Source: an uncultured Candidatus Saccharibacteria bacterium
GTDB lineage: Bacteria; Patescibacteriota; Saccharimonadia; Saccharimonadales; Saccharimonadaceae
Assembly (NCBI GenBank): GCA_947253995.1
Contig: CAMYBM010000014.1
Coordinates: 1 to 11,629, forward strand
Length of the DNA: 11,629 nucleotides
Direction of reading: 5' to 3'
Shown here one piece after another: positions 1-5,633 of this stretch. The notes beneath the pieces were generated by a model that did not search any database, was not told the DNA's origin, and worked only from the letters and a program-made list of their open reading frames with translations. Each line of letters begins with the position of its first letter. The stretch's first letter is position 1. Made by a program: the position numbers and the translations under genes.

Positions 1-34
1 GGGTTTTGGCGCTAAGCTGTTTCTGCTGTCTCAT
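1..34 (-). CDS. 5' end of an unidentified gene, cut by the left edge
   Basis: On the minus strand an ATG at 32-34 opens a frame reading MRQQKQLSAKT up to the window edge, with no stop. A GGAGG lies at 48-52, 13 bases upstream of the ATG, which is longer than usual. A strong promoter stands further upstream (91-119). Eleven residues are too few to name a product. The start is a reasonable choice because promoter, Shine-Dalgarno and ATG fall in the right order, but the wide spacing leaves room for another start beyond the edge. Confidence 0.45.
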   Translation of the reverse strand, partial: MRQQKQLSAKT

Positions 35-90
35 GTTTGCTTTTACTCCTCCACTATTTGTTGTCGCTGCACCACCAGCTAGATACTTGC

Positions 91-119
91 ATTATAACAC
101 AAGCGCAATAGGATGCCAA
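91..119 (-). promoter_or_regulatory. Promoter of the left-edge gene
   Basis: Minus strand: -35 TTGGCA (114-119), 17-base spacer, extended -10 TGT-TATAAT (TATAAT at 91-96). Transcription would start near 84, giving a leader of about 50 nt before the ATG at 34. Confidence 0.7.
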
Positions 120-182
120 ATGTTAAGCAAGCCGCCACCTCGCCGAGGCAAAGCCAAGCCATCGCAAGCCCCTTCTACTACC

Positions 183-208
183 AAAAATCCCCACCGACGT
201 GGGGATTT
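183..208 (-). terminator. Intrinsic terminator of lysS
   Basis: A perfect 10-bp stem (185-194 with 199-208), a 4-base loop and, on the minus strand, a run of five T (183-187). It lies about 75 bases after the lysS stop. The flanking pieces 97-182 and 209-282 show nothing else recognisable. Confidence 0.85.
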
Positions 209-282
209 GGTTTTATAATCTATCAGCTTTGCTCACAACCATCAAGCCGCTCGCCCAAACAGCCAACTACCCCACTAGATCT

Positions 283-1785
283 TTACAGCTTCAGCTCGGG
301 ATAAATCTTGCGAGTTACTGGGTCGACTTCATAGCGCATAGTTGGAAATGGCACACCCTCACGCGCCGGCACGCCTTCTAACATCCAGAACACACGCTCG
401 CTGTAGCCCCAGCCACAAGCCGGCGGCATACCGTACTCTAGCATCTCAACAAAGTCAATATCCAACATCATCGCCTCGTCGTCGCCTGCCTCGCGCAACT
501 TCTGCTGCTCCTCAAAGCGCCTCAGCTGGTCAATCGGGTTGTTTAGTTCTGAGTAGCCATTGCCCAGTTCCGAGCCAGCAATCACTGGCTGGAAACGCTG
601 CGTACTGACGCCGTCCGGGTTTGCCTTTGCTAGTGGCGAAATAAACTTCGGCGTATTTATTAGCCAAACCGGCCCCGCCACGTCCTTGCGAATATTCTTC
701 CACAGCTTATCGATGCCACGCGAGAGGTTTTCGCTCTTACCGACTTCAATCTTGTTCGCCCTCAATAGCTCTACCACCTTCTCAAGGGTGACATTGTAAA
801 CATCAATGCCGTAGTGCTGCTTTATTACGTCGGCGTAATCCCAGACTTCCCACTCTTTACCGAGATCAACGTCAAACTTGCCAATCTTAAACTTCAGCGT
901 ACCAAAAGTCTGCTCGGCTACGTACTTGTACATGCCCTCCATAAACTTCATACCATCGCGCCAGTTCCAATAAGCATGGTACCATTCCATGGCGACATGC
1001 TCCGGCAAATGCTCATCGTCAATGCCCTCGTTACGGAAGCGTGGCCCGATATCGTACACACGCTCGTAGCCCGCGCCGAGCAAGCGCTTCAGCGGCAGCT
1101 CGTGGCTAATGCGGAGGTACAAATCTTGGTCAAGCGAGTCCATGTGGGTCTTGAAGGCGTTGGCGTCGGCGCCGCCCGTGGTGTGCTCAAGCACCGGAAT
1201 GTTGATTTCAATAAAGCCGTGTTGGTTTAAGTAGTCGCGCGTGGCCTGCCAGAACTTCGAACGGCGCACAAAGCGCTCCCGCACCTCTGGGTTGACGTTC
1301 ATGTCAATGTAACGGCGGCGCAAGCGCTGCTCTTTATCGGTAAAGCCCTGCCGGTCAGGCATTGGGCGCAAAGTCTTCACCACTAGCTTGAGCGACGTCA
1401 CACCAAGCGAAATCTCGCCCGTCTTGGTCTTGATAACTTCGCCGGTCGCCTGCACAAAGTCACCAGTGTCCAGCAAATTGAGGTCGCTCAAACCGAGCTG
1501 GTTGGTCTTGCCATCAGTCTCGGCCACCGCGCCAGTACGCAAGAACAGCTGCAGCTGCCCCGTAAAGTCGCGTACCACGATAAACGCCAGTTTGCCGAAC
1601 TTACGAAGCGACACAATGCGCCCCACCACGGTCTGCGTGCTGCCTTCCAACTGGTCAAACTGCGGCGCAACTTCACCCGCGCCAATCGTGCGTTCCACCT
1701 CGGCCGGATACGGATTAAACCCCTGCGCCTTCAGGGTTTCGAGCTTCTTGAGTCGCTCATTGCGATAGTCTGCTAGTGTTGCCAT
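283..1785 (-). CDS. lysS: Lysine--tRNA ligase (class II)
   Basis: Charges tRNA-Lys with lysine using ATP, in the cytoplasm. The 500-residue product has the family's usual length. An OB-fold anticodon-binding domain covers about residues 50-140. The class II catalytic core follows: motif 2 around 247-270 (FRNEG at 250-254, then HLPEH and MEWY), the SELGNGYSELNNP segment near 405-417 expected in LysRS, and motif 3 near 458-464, read as GWGYSER with the catalytic Arg kept. Motif 3 has SE where most LysRS have ID. The frame runs upstream to 1827, but MATLADYRNERLKKLE at 1785 matches the normal LysRS N-terminus and sits just below an extended -10 box. It is a single-gene unit with its own terminator, divergent from the cassette array. 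Confidence 0.95.
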   Translation of the reverse strand: MATLADYRNERLKKLETLKAQGFNPYPAEVERTIGAGEVAPQFDQLEGSTQTVVGRIVSLRKFGKLAFIVVRDFTGQLQLFLRTGAVAETDGKTNQLGLSDLNLLDTGDFVQATGEVIKTKTGEISLGVTSLKLVVKTLRPMPDRQGFTDKEQRLRRRYIDMNVNPEVRERFVRRSKFWQATRDYLNQHGFIEINIPVLEHTTGGADANAFKTHMDSLDQDLYLRISHELPLKRLLGAGYERVYDIGPRFRNEGIDDEHLPEHVAMEWYHAYWNWRDGMKFMEGMYKYVAEQTFGTLKFKIGKFDVDLGKEWEVWDYADVIKQHYGIDVYNVTLEKVVELLRANKIEVGKSENLSRGIDKLWKNIRKDVAGPVWLINTPKFISPLAKANPDGVSTQRFQPVIAGSELGNGYSELNNPIDQLRRFEEQQKLREAGDDEAMMLDIDFVEMLEYGMPPACGWGYSERVFWMLEGVPAREGVPFPTMRYEVDPVTRKIYPELKL

Positions 1786-1795
1786 ATTGCCTACC

Positions 1796-1804
1796 ATTAT
1801 ACCA
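1796..1804 (-). promoter_or_regulatory. Extended -10 promoter of lysS
   Basis: Minus strand TGG-TATAAT, with TATAAT at 1796-1801. No good -35 is seen 17 bases upstream, so the TG extension probably compensates. The expected transcription start is about 1788-1790, leaving only 3-5 bases before the ATG at 1785, so the mRNA would be almost leaderless. Its upstream face overlaps the divergent promoter of the first cassette. Confidence 0.6.
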
Positions 1805-1820
1805 TATTTCACATTGCATA

Positions 1821-1852
1821 TTGACATAAGTGCATAAATGTGTCAGTATAAT
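1821..1852 (+). promoter_or_regulatory. Cassette 1 promoter
   Basis: TTGACA at 1821-1826. The 17-base position gives TGT-CAGTAT (1844-1849), which matches the layout of the other cassettes. A perfect TATAAT overlaps it at 1847-1852 but with a 20-base spacer. Either choice puts the start near 1857-1859. Confidence 0.75.
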
Positions 1853-1856
1853 AAAC

Positions 1857-1907
1857 GTACGTTTACTACTGTAGTAACCTGTAAGTACTTTACCCTAGGA
1901 GGCAACT
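1857..1907 (+). promoter_or_regulatory. Cassette 1 leader and ribosome binding site
   Basis: Predicted leader beginning GTAC (1857-1860). It holds a hairpin TTACTA/TAGTAA (1863-1868 with 1872-1877), then the shared TGTAAGTACTTTACC block (1880-1894) and AGGAGG (GGAGG 1898-1902) five bases before the ATG. Part of the leader family shared by all four cassettes. Confidence 0.7.
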
Positions 1908-2585
1908 ATGTCTATATTCTCAGGTTATTCTATCAAACGTGGGGAACGGCCAAACGACCCTACATACTACATAGAGGTTTGCAACGTTAATCTGGACAAT
2001 CGTCCCGGTAGCACAAAAAGTTCCGCCACAATTGGAGCTTGCCACAGTATGATTCGTTCTCCCAGTAGCCGGATAGCCAATCTATTTACGCGTGATGGCT
2101 ATGTTGACTACCGCAGAGTTAAGATCCCTGACCTTGTTCAAAAGTCAGACGATCTTAAGCATTGGCTCAACGCTGAGTCCTACAAAAAATATCTGGTTCC
2201 GGTGATTCAACAAGTTGCGCTAAAGCATCGAAACGCCGTAGCTGAATACAACCTGATAACGTTTCACTCCAACCAGAGAATCTACAACGCCGTCACTGAT
2301 GACGTTTTGCTGTACGCAGGAAAAATCCTTGCTCCGCGTATCAATAAACTTTGGCGCGACTTTCACAACCAAAAAGGCGCTCTAGTCGAATCTGGTATGT
2401 TGTTGCAAGGCTATTCCGGAGATGGCGGTTGTGGCATTCTAGTTTTGCGTGCCGAAGAAGCACAGCCAACTGCTGCCAACTGTCCTGAACGCCTTGAGGT
2501 GGTCTGCGTCTACGGCTTAAATAACCAACCTGACAGTTTGCACTATACTTTGAACATTGACACAAGTCGCATCTCCATGAAATAA
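1908..2585 (+). CDS. Cassette protein 1, unknown function
   Basis: A 225-residue soluble protein that I do not recognise from any described family. No signal peptide or membrane segment is visible. The ATG is fixed by AGGAGG five bases upstream. Near the N-terminus it has YYIEVC (20-25), corresponding to the IC.E.C or LC.E.C of cassettes 2 and 3. Mid-protein is NLITFHSNQRIYNAV (115-129), matching the IKFTPT..FYNAV of cassette 2. The C-terminal part has CGILVL (175-180) and then the family signature LEVVC-x-YG (C200, Y202, G203), followed by SLHYTL (210-215). The ending extends about ten residues beyond those of cassettes 3 and 4. It has its own promoter and terminator and is divergent from lysS. 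A cytoplasmic location is inferred only from the absence of a signal peptide. Confidence 0.85.
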   Translation: MSIFSGYSIKRGERPNDPTYYIEVCNVNLDNRPGSTKSSATIGACHSMIRSPSSRIANLFTRDGYVDYRRVKIPDLVQKSDDLKHWLNAESYKKYLVPVIQQVALKHRNAVAEYNLITFHSNQRIYNAVTDDVLLYAGKILAPRINKLWRDFHNQKGALVESGMLLQGYSGDGGCGILVLRAEEAQPTAANCPERLEVVCVYGLNNQPDSLHYTLNIDTSRISMK

Positions 2586-2588
2586 ACT

Positions 2589-2612
2589 ATTGGCCGCCTT
2601 CGGGCGGCCAAT
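2589..2612 (+). terminator. Cassette 1 terminator
   Basis: A perfect 10-bp GC-rich stem (2589-2598 with 2603-2612) closed by a TTCG tetraloop, a very stable form. The tail is TCTATT rather than a clean T run, and it runs straight into the next TTGACA at 2617. Confidence 0.75.
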
Positions 2613-2616
2613 TCTA

Positions 2617-2645
2617 TTGACAATTCACAGCACTTATTGTAAAGT
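2617..2645 (+). promoter_or_regulatory. Cassette 2 promoter
   Basis: TTGACA at 2617-2622, 17-base spacer, TAAAGT at 2640-2645. Expected transcription start near 2652-2653. The -35 begins four bases after the preceding terminator stem. Confidence 0.75.
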
Positions 2646-2652
2646 ATATAGA

Positions 2653-2702
2653 GTATAATCCATTTAGCAATTATAAGTTCTTTACCTAGGAGGTGCCATG
2701 TT
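2653..2702 (+). promoter_or_regulatory. Cassette 2 leader and ribosome binding site
   Basis: Leader beginning GTAT (2653), with a hairpin TATAAT/ATTATA (2654-2659 with 2670-2675), the shared TATAAGTTCTTTACC block (2673-2687), and AGGAGG (GGAGG 2689-2693) nine bases before the ATG at 2703. A second ATG at 2698 opens a 7-codon frame overlapping the gene start. Confidence 0.65.
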
Positions 2703-3308
2703 ATGGCCTACTCAAAGATAACGGCTGACGGGATCTGCACAGAAATCTGCAAAACTGACGTAGCAGAAACCTCTACAGCAACAGCTTGCGACGTTTTAAT
2801 GTCCAATATAATAATGATTAAACGATCACCTTATATTGAAAAGAAGACGCAATACCTGCGCTGTAGCCCCAACGACGTGTTCAACATAATTCCTGAGCTT
2901 AGATTGATTGACAGCAAAGAAACGAATCTGAGACGTGTGCTAGATTGCATCCTCAGATATCACTGCCCTGACTGTTATGATATCATCAAGTTTACGCCAA
3001 CTGCCTATTTTTACAACGCAGTTTCCTGGGATGCAATTTCTGCTATGTCCTACAGACAGCTTCGCAAAGGAGCTCCCGAAACTGCTAAGTATCTGCCGGA
3101 CGGATTCAAGAATCATGTAGGCGTACTTTTACGCAGTCGTAAGCACGACGAAGCCAATGTTCCAAGCTGCGGCCTGCTAGTTTTGCTAGCTTTTAACGAT
3201 CCCGAAGAGGATAGCGCACGTTTTGAACTAGTTTGTACTTACGGTCTAGACTATGTTAACTGCGGTACGCAGTACTGTCTAAAACATCCTACACGCAAAA
3301 CAGCCTAA
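2703..3308 (+). CDS. Cassette protein 2, unknown function
   Basis: A 201-residue protein that I do not recognise. No signal peptide or membrane segment is seen. The N-terminus MAYSKITADGICTEIC parallels MAYWKQSERNGLCIEEC of cassette 3, which supports both starts. Other family marks are RSPYI (41-45), NDVF (57-60), KFTPT (96-100) followed by FYNAVSWD (103-110), CGLLVL (156-161), and the C-terminal signature FELVC-x-YG (C178, Y180, G181) with QYCL (190-193). It is cysteine-rich, with 11 Cys; that fits a reducing cytoplasm or metal binding, but no known zinc motif is obvious. The ATG at 2703 is chosen over the one at 2698 because the latter frame stops after seven codons. Confidence 0.85.
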   Translation: MAYSKITADGICTEICKTDVAETSTATACDVLMSNIIMIKRSPYIEKKTQYLRCSPNDVFNIIPELRLIDSKETNLRRVLDCILRYHCPDCYDIIKFTPTAYFYNAVSWDAISAMSYRQLRKGAPETAKYLPDGFKNHVGVLLRSRKHDEANVPSCGLLVLLAFNDPEEDSARFELVCTYGLDYVNCGTQYCLKHPTRKTA

Positions 3309-3318
3309 ATCTCTCCTT

Positions 3319-3342
3319 AATAGCCACCTTTTGGTGGCTATT
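3319..3342 (+). terminator. Cassette 2 terminator
   Basis: A perfect 10-bp stem (3319-3328 with 3333-3342), TTTT loop, tail TCTATT. The tail and the following TTGACA are the same string (TCTATTGACA) as after cassette 1. Confidence 0.8.
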
Positions 3343-3346
3343 TCTA

Positions 3347-3375
3347 TTGACATAATACATAATTTGTGTTAAAAC
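3347..3375 (+). promoter_or_regulatory. Cassette 3 promoter
   Basis: TTGACA at 3347-3352, 17-base spacer ending in TGT, then -10 TAAAAC at 3370-3375. Expected start near 3382, at GTAC. Confidence 0.75.
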
Positions 3376-3381
3376 AATAGA

Positions 3382-3429
3382 GTACATTTACTGTAGGTAA
3401 TGTTAGTACCTTTAAGGGAGGTGCCTATC
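3382..3429 (+). promoter_or_regulatory. Cassette 3 leader and ribosome binding site
   Basis: Leader beginning GTAC (3382-3385), with TTAC/GTAA (3388-3391 with 3397-3400) able to pair inside a second GTAC (3405-3408). This is the same order of elements as in leader 1. TGTTAGTACCTTTA is the shared block, and GGAGG (3417-3421) lies eight bases before the ATG at 3430. An in-frame ATG at 3400 lies inside the leader, upstream of the GGAGG, and is not the likely start. Confidence 0.7.
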
Positions 3430-4056
3430 ATGGCATATTGGAAACAAAGTGAACGTAACGGTCTTTGCATCGAGGAGTGCGAACTAAGCACACACTCTTT
3501 ATCTGATCCGTTGACAGAGCTTCGCACGGTTAAAGCAGCAAAATCAGTTGCTACAAGTTTTCGGTCCGCAAAAGCGAACTTGCTTTCACCATCAAAGTAT
3601 ATAGATACGTATCACGCCAGTAGCTGGGACTCGCTTAGCGATGTCTACTTCTTCGCGCGATCGATTATATCGGACAATGATGAATACGCCAAGGTTATAC
3701 AAAGAATCGAGGATATTAGCGAGGTTGATTATGATGTCAATATCTTCAAACCATCCATCTTGCTTTTACTTGATCTAGCCGAGGATATTAGAAAGTATGT
3801 TCTTCCCGTGCAGCGGAAAACAGCCGGTGAACACGAAAAAGTTTCGTCACATATTCTTGAAACGCTTAAAATGCATCACCGCAACGCAGTTATTGTGCAG
3901 GACGTTGAGGCCACTAATGGTATATTGATTGTCAATACACTATCAAATCAAGCTGTAACAAGTGATAACGAAACTACCCTGCCGTCATTCCTACTAATTT
4001 GTTCGTATGGTAGCAATAGCGAAGCAGACACTTTGCACTACAAACTAGAATTTTAA
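3430..4056 (+). CDS. Cassette protein 3, unknown function
   Basis: A 208-residue protein that I do not recognise. The start at 3430 is set by GGAGG eight bases upstream and by the match of its MAY.K...NGLC.E.C N-terminus to cassette 2. The frame is open ten codons further, but that stretch is leader. Family marks are LSPSKYI (52-58), DV (71-72), NIFKPSI (104-110) in the place of KFTPT, NGILIV (163-168), and the C-terminal signature FLLIC-x-YG (C191, Y193, G194) with TLHYKL (201-206). The ending TLHYKLEF closely echoes SLHYTLNI in cassette 1. No signal peptide is seen. The middle third is rich in Asp, Glu, Lys and aliphatic residues and is probably helical, while the last 60 residues look like beta strands; both readings are by eye. 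Confidence 0.85.
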   Translation: MAYWKQSERNGLCIEECELSTHSLSDPLTELRTVKAAKSVATSFRSAKANLLSPSKYIDTYHASSWDSLSDVYFFARSIISDNDEYAKVIQRIEDISEVDYDVNIFKPSILLLLDLAEDIRKYVLPVQRKTAGEHEKVSSHILETLKMHHRNAVIVQDVEATNGILIVNTLSNQAVTSDNETTLPSFLLICSYGSNSEADTLHYKLEF

Positions 4057-4064
4057 TATTCTAG
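4045..4064 (+). repeat. Inverted repeat wrapping the cassette 3 stop codon
   Basis: CTAGAAT (4045-4051) and ATTCTAG (4058-4064) are perfect complements. The 6-base loop contains the TAA stop at 4054-4056. It lies just ahead of the terminator hairpin. Confidence 0.6.
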
Positions 4065-4072
4065 TACCTTTT

Positions 4073-4101
4073 GCCGCTCCTGTTATACAGGGGCGGCTTT
4101 T
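4073..4101 (+). terminator. Cassette 3 terminator
   Basis: A 10-bp stem with one G-U pair (4073-4082 with 4088-4097), 5-base loop, and TTTT (4098-4101) running into ATTGACA. Confidence 0.85.
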
Positions 4102-4102
4102 A

Positions 4103-4131
4103 TTGACATATGCGCAATTTTATGTTAGAAT
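4103..4131 (+). promoter_or_regulatory. Cassette 4 promoter
   Basis: TTGACA at 4103-4108, 17-base spacer, extended TGT-TAGAAT (-10 at 4126-4131). This is the best-formed of the four. Expected start near 4138, at GTAC. Confidence 0.85.
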
Positions 4132-4137
4132 AAAACT

Positions 4138-4185
4138 GTACGATTGCTCTGGTAGTTGTAAGTAGATTTACATGGAGGTATTGCA
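4138..4185 (+). promoter_or_regulatory. Cassette 4 leader and ribosome binding site
   Basis: Leader beginning GTAC (4138-4141), with the shared block TTGTAAGTAGATTTAC and GGAGG (4174-4178) seven bases before a GTG start at 4186. The central hairpin seen in leaders 1 and 2 is weak here. Confidence 0.65.
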
Positions 4186-4788
4186 GTGCATGTTTCATCT
4201 TGGAGTTGGACGAACAGTAAGAACGGTCTGACTGAAAATTGCGCAATCTTAGGCAATTATAACTCAGCCGTAGTGGCACCGATCACTATGGTTACCTGCG
4301 CTCACGTAATGAGTACGGTACGTTACGGACTAAAGTCACATTACGTCGTCAACAATCATTGCAGCGCGTTAGACCCAAGAGACGTGCTCGATGCCATCGA
4401 GCATAACCGTCCCAATAGCATTGAGGCTAACGATTTGTTAAGCGCCTACTACACCATAAAACGGCCCCGAATGTGCTATCAAGGCGCAACTAAATTCACC
4501 CCGACCGATTACATGGTGCGCAAATTGATCTTAGACATCATTGGCGAACACGACAAATCAAGCTCATCCGATCAGCCTCTGCTGGCTCGTCATGAACTGA
4601 GCAAACTAGACAAACGCAAAGCTATATTGGTGCAAACTGAGCCCAGTCGAAGAAGTCAACCGACTACACTCTTTATGATGCACTGCGAATCAAGCCGCAA
4701 CGCAAAGTGTTATTTTAACTTTGCGTTTACGTATGGAACTCTGCTTCCAATGTCAACTTTGACTTATAGCTTGAATATCTCTAGTTAA
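4186..4788 (+). CDS. Cassette protein 4, unknown function
   Basis: A 200-residue protein that I do not recognise. It starts with GTG, placed seven bases after GGAGG; the nearby ATG at 4190 is out of frame. It is the most divergent member. The N-terminus reads SWSWTNSKNGLTENC, keeping NGL.E.C but with Thr for the first Cys. Family marks are SHYVV (51-55), RDVLDAI (65-71), and TKFTPTDY (102-109), which is nearly the same as KFTPTAY of cassette 2. The C-terminal signature is FNFAF-x-YG (F181, Y183, G184), with Phe where the other three have Cys, then STLTYSL (190-196). The CG[IL]L segment is replaced by TTLFMM. No signal peptide is visible. It is the last unit of the array and converges on map. 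Confidence 0.85.
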   Translation: MHVSSWSWTNSKNGLTENCAILGNYNSAVVAPITMVTCAHVMSTVRYGLKSHYVVNNHCSALDPRDVLDAIEHNRPNSIEANDLLSAYYTIKRPRMCYQGATKFTPTDYMVRKLILDIIGEHDKSSSSDQPLLARHELSKLDKRKAILVQTEPSRRSQPTTLFMMHCESSRNAKCYFNFAFTYGTLLPMSTLTYSLNISS

Positions 4789-4806
4789 AGCCTCTGGCTT
4801 AACGCT

Positions 4807-4840
4807 AAATAGCCCTGCTAATTTTAACAGGGCTATTTTT
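4807..4840 (+). terminator. Cassette 4 terminator, shared with convergent map
   Basis: A perfect 11-bp stem (4807-4817 with 4828-4838), 10-base loop, and T run 4836-4840 on the plus strand. It lies between two converging genes and can fold on both strands, although the minus-strand T run is short. A smaller imperfect hairpin overlaps the stop codon just before it (about 4785-4803). Confidence 0.85.
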
Positions 4841-4850
4841 AAATCTAAGA

Positions 4851-5633
4851 TTAATTTTGCAACTGCGTAATAATCTCCGGGCCGTCGTCATGCAGTAGCA
4901 ACGTATGCTCAAAGTGCGCCGCCAAGCTGCCGTCGCGCGTACGAATCGTCCAGCCGTCAGGGTCAAACGCCACGCGCCAAGTACCCAAGGTTGCCATCGG
5001 CTCAATAGCAATGGCGTTGCCGGTTGGCACAATCGGGCCAATGCCGCGCTTACCGTAGTTCGGGATGTCTGGCGCCTCGTGCATTTCGCGCCCGATGCCA
5101 TGCCCGACCAAGTCGCGCACCACGCCCAGCTTTTCCTTCTCTAGTACGGCCTGCACTGCCGCGCCAATGTTGCCCACGCAAACGTCACCGCGGGCGCGCT
5201 TCACAGCGTCAATACCAGCGTACAAACTGCGCTCCGTGGTGTGAATCAACATCTTCTTTACCCCAGTTGGCGCCGCATCATCAGTCAACATGGTAAAAGC
5301 GCTATCGGCCTTCATGCCGTCAACGTCTACCACCAAATCGAAGCTAATGACATCGCCTGCCTCAAACGGCACGTCATTCGGCACGCCATGTACCACCACG
5401 TCGTTCACACTGATGCAAATCACCCCAGGGAAGTTGACATCTGGATCAAGGTAAGTTGCATGTGCGCCGCGCGCCTTGATCTCACGCGCAAACCAAGCGT
5501 CAATGTCCTTTGGCGTCACACCTGTTACCACTTCTTGCCGCACGTCACGAAAGAGTGACGCCAGAATTTGCCCCGCTTCACGCATGTGATCAATTTCAAC
5601 GGGCGTGAAGTTGGCTGCCTTAATGATTCTCAT
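4851..5633 (-). CDS. map: Methionine aminopeptidase, type I
   Basis: Removes the initiator Met from nascent proteins in the cytoplasm, using a two-metal centre. The 260 residues are normal for type I. All five metal ligands are present: D99 (SFDL), D110 (KADS), H178 (GHGIG), E211 (IEPM) and E242 (FEHT). H83 (VVHGVP) is the usual substrate-binding His. The N-terminus ends in IDHMREAGQI, as expected. The start lies inside the last codons of adk (14-base overlap), preceded by AGGAAGGG, so translation is probably coupled to adk. A TATAAT upstream, inside adk, could be a weak internal promoter but has no convincing -35. Map next to adk is an ancient pairing, normally in the ribosomal protein operon; here it is with yqeY instead. 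Confidence 0.96.
   Translation of the reverse strand: MRIIKAANFTPVEIDHMREAGQILASLFRDVRQEVVTGVTPKDIDAWFAREIKARGAHATYLDPDVNFPGVICISVNDVVVHGVPNDVPFEAGDVISFDLVVDVDGMKADSAFTMLTDDAAPTGVKKMLIHTTERSLYAGIDAVKRARGDVCVGNIGAAVQAVLEKEKLGVVRDLVGHGIGREMHEAPDIPNYGKRGIGPIVPTGNAIAIEPMATLGTWRVAFDPDGWTIRTRDGSLAAHFEHTLLLHDDGPEIITQLQN

Larger units (their letters stand above)
1821..4840 (+). other. Tandem array of four autonomous promoter-gene-terminator cassettes
   Basis: Four consecutive units, each with ATTGACA promoter, leader, GGAGG, CDS of 200-225 codons and hairpin terminator, all on the plus strand between lysS and map on the minus strand. Unit borders are roughly 1821-2612, 2617-3346, 3347-4101 and 4103-4840. 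Distance from the TTGACA to a conserved GTA at the predicted transcript start is 35-36 bases in all four. The encoded proteins share N- and C-terminal motifs despite low overall identity. By eye on sampled lines, base composition is somewhat lower in GC than the flanking housekeeping genes. Confidence 0.85.

Noticed and set aside
6..304. Small plus-strand frames at the left edge
   Set aside because: They cross a promoter, a terminator and the lysS end, and have neither a ribosome binding site nor recognisable content.
814..1230. 138-residue plus-strand frame opposite lysS
   Set aside because: A shadow of the strongly supported lysS gene; no family similarity and no start signals.
2654..2659. 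TATAAT as the -10 of cassette 2
   Set aside because: It lies 31 bases from the TTGACA and has no alternative -35 at a proper distance. Alignment of the four cassettes places it at the transcript start, where it forms one side of a leader hairpin.
3400..3429. In-frame ATG at 3400 as start of cassette gene 3
   Set aside because: It lies upstream of the GGAGG at 3417-3421, inside the leader block shared by all four cassettes, and the next ATG restores the N-terminal match to cassette 2.
1821..4840. Integron-type gene cassette array
   Set aside because: Integron cassettes are usually promoterless and flanked by attC sites. Here each gene has a promoter and a terminator, the hairpins lack attC features and differ from each other, and no integrase is present.
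4785..4840. Two hairpins after cassette 4 as a structured RNA gene
   Set aside because: The first is short and bulged and overlaps the stop codon; the second is a normal terminator between converging genes. No promoter drives a separate RNA.
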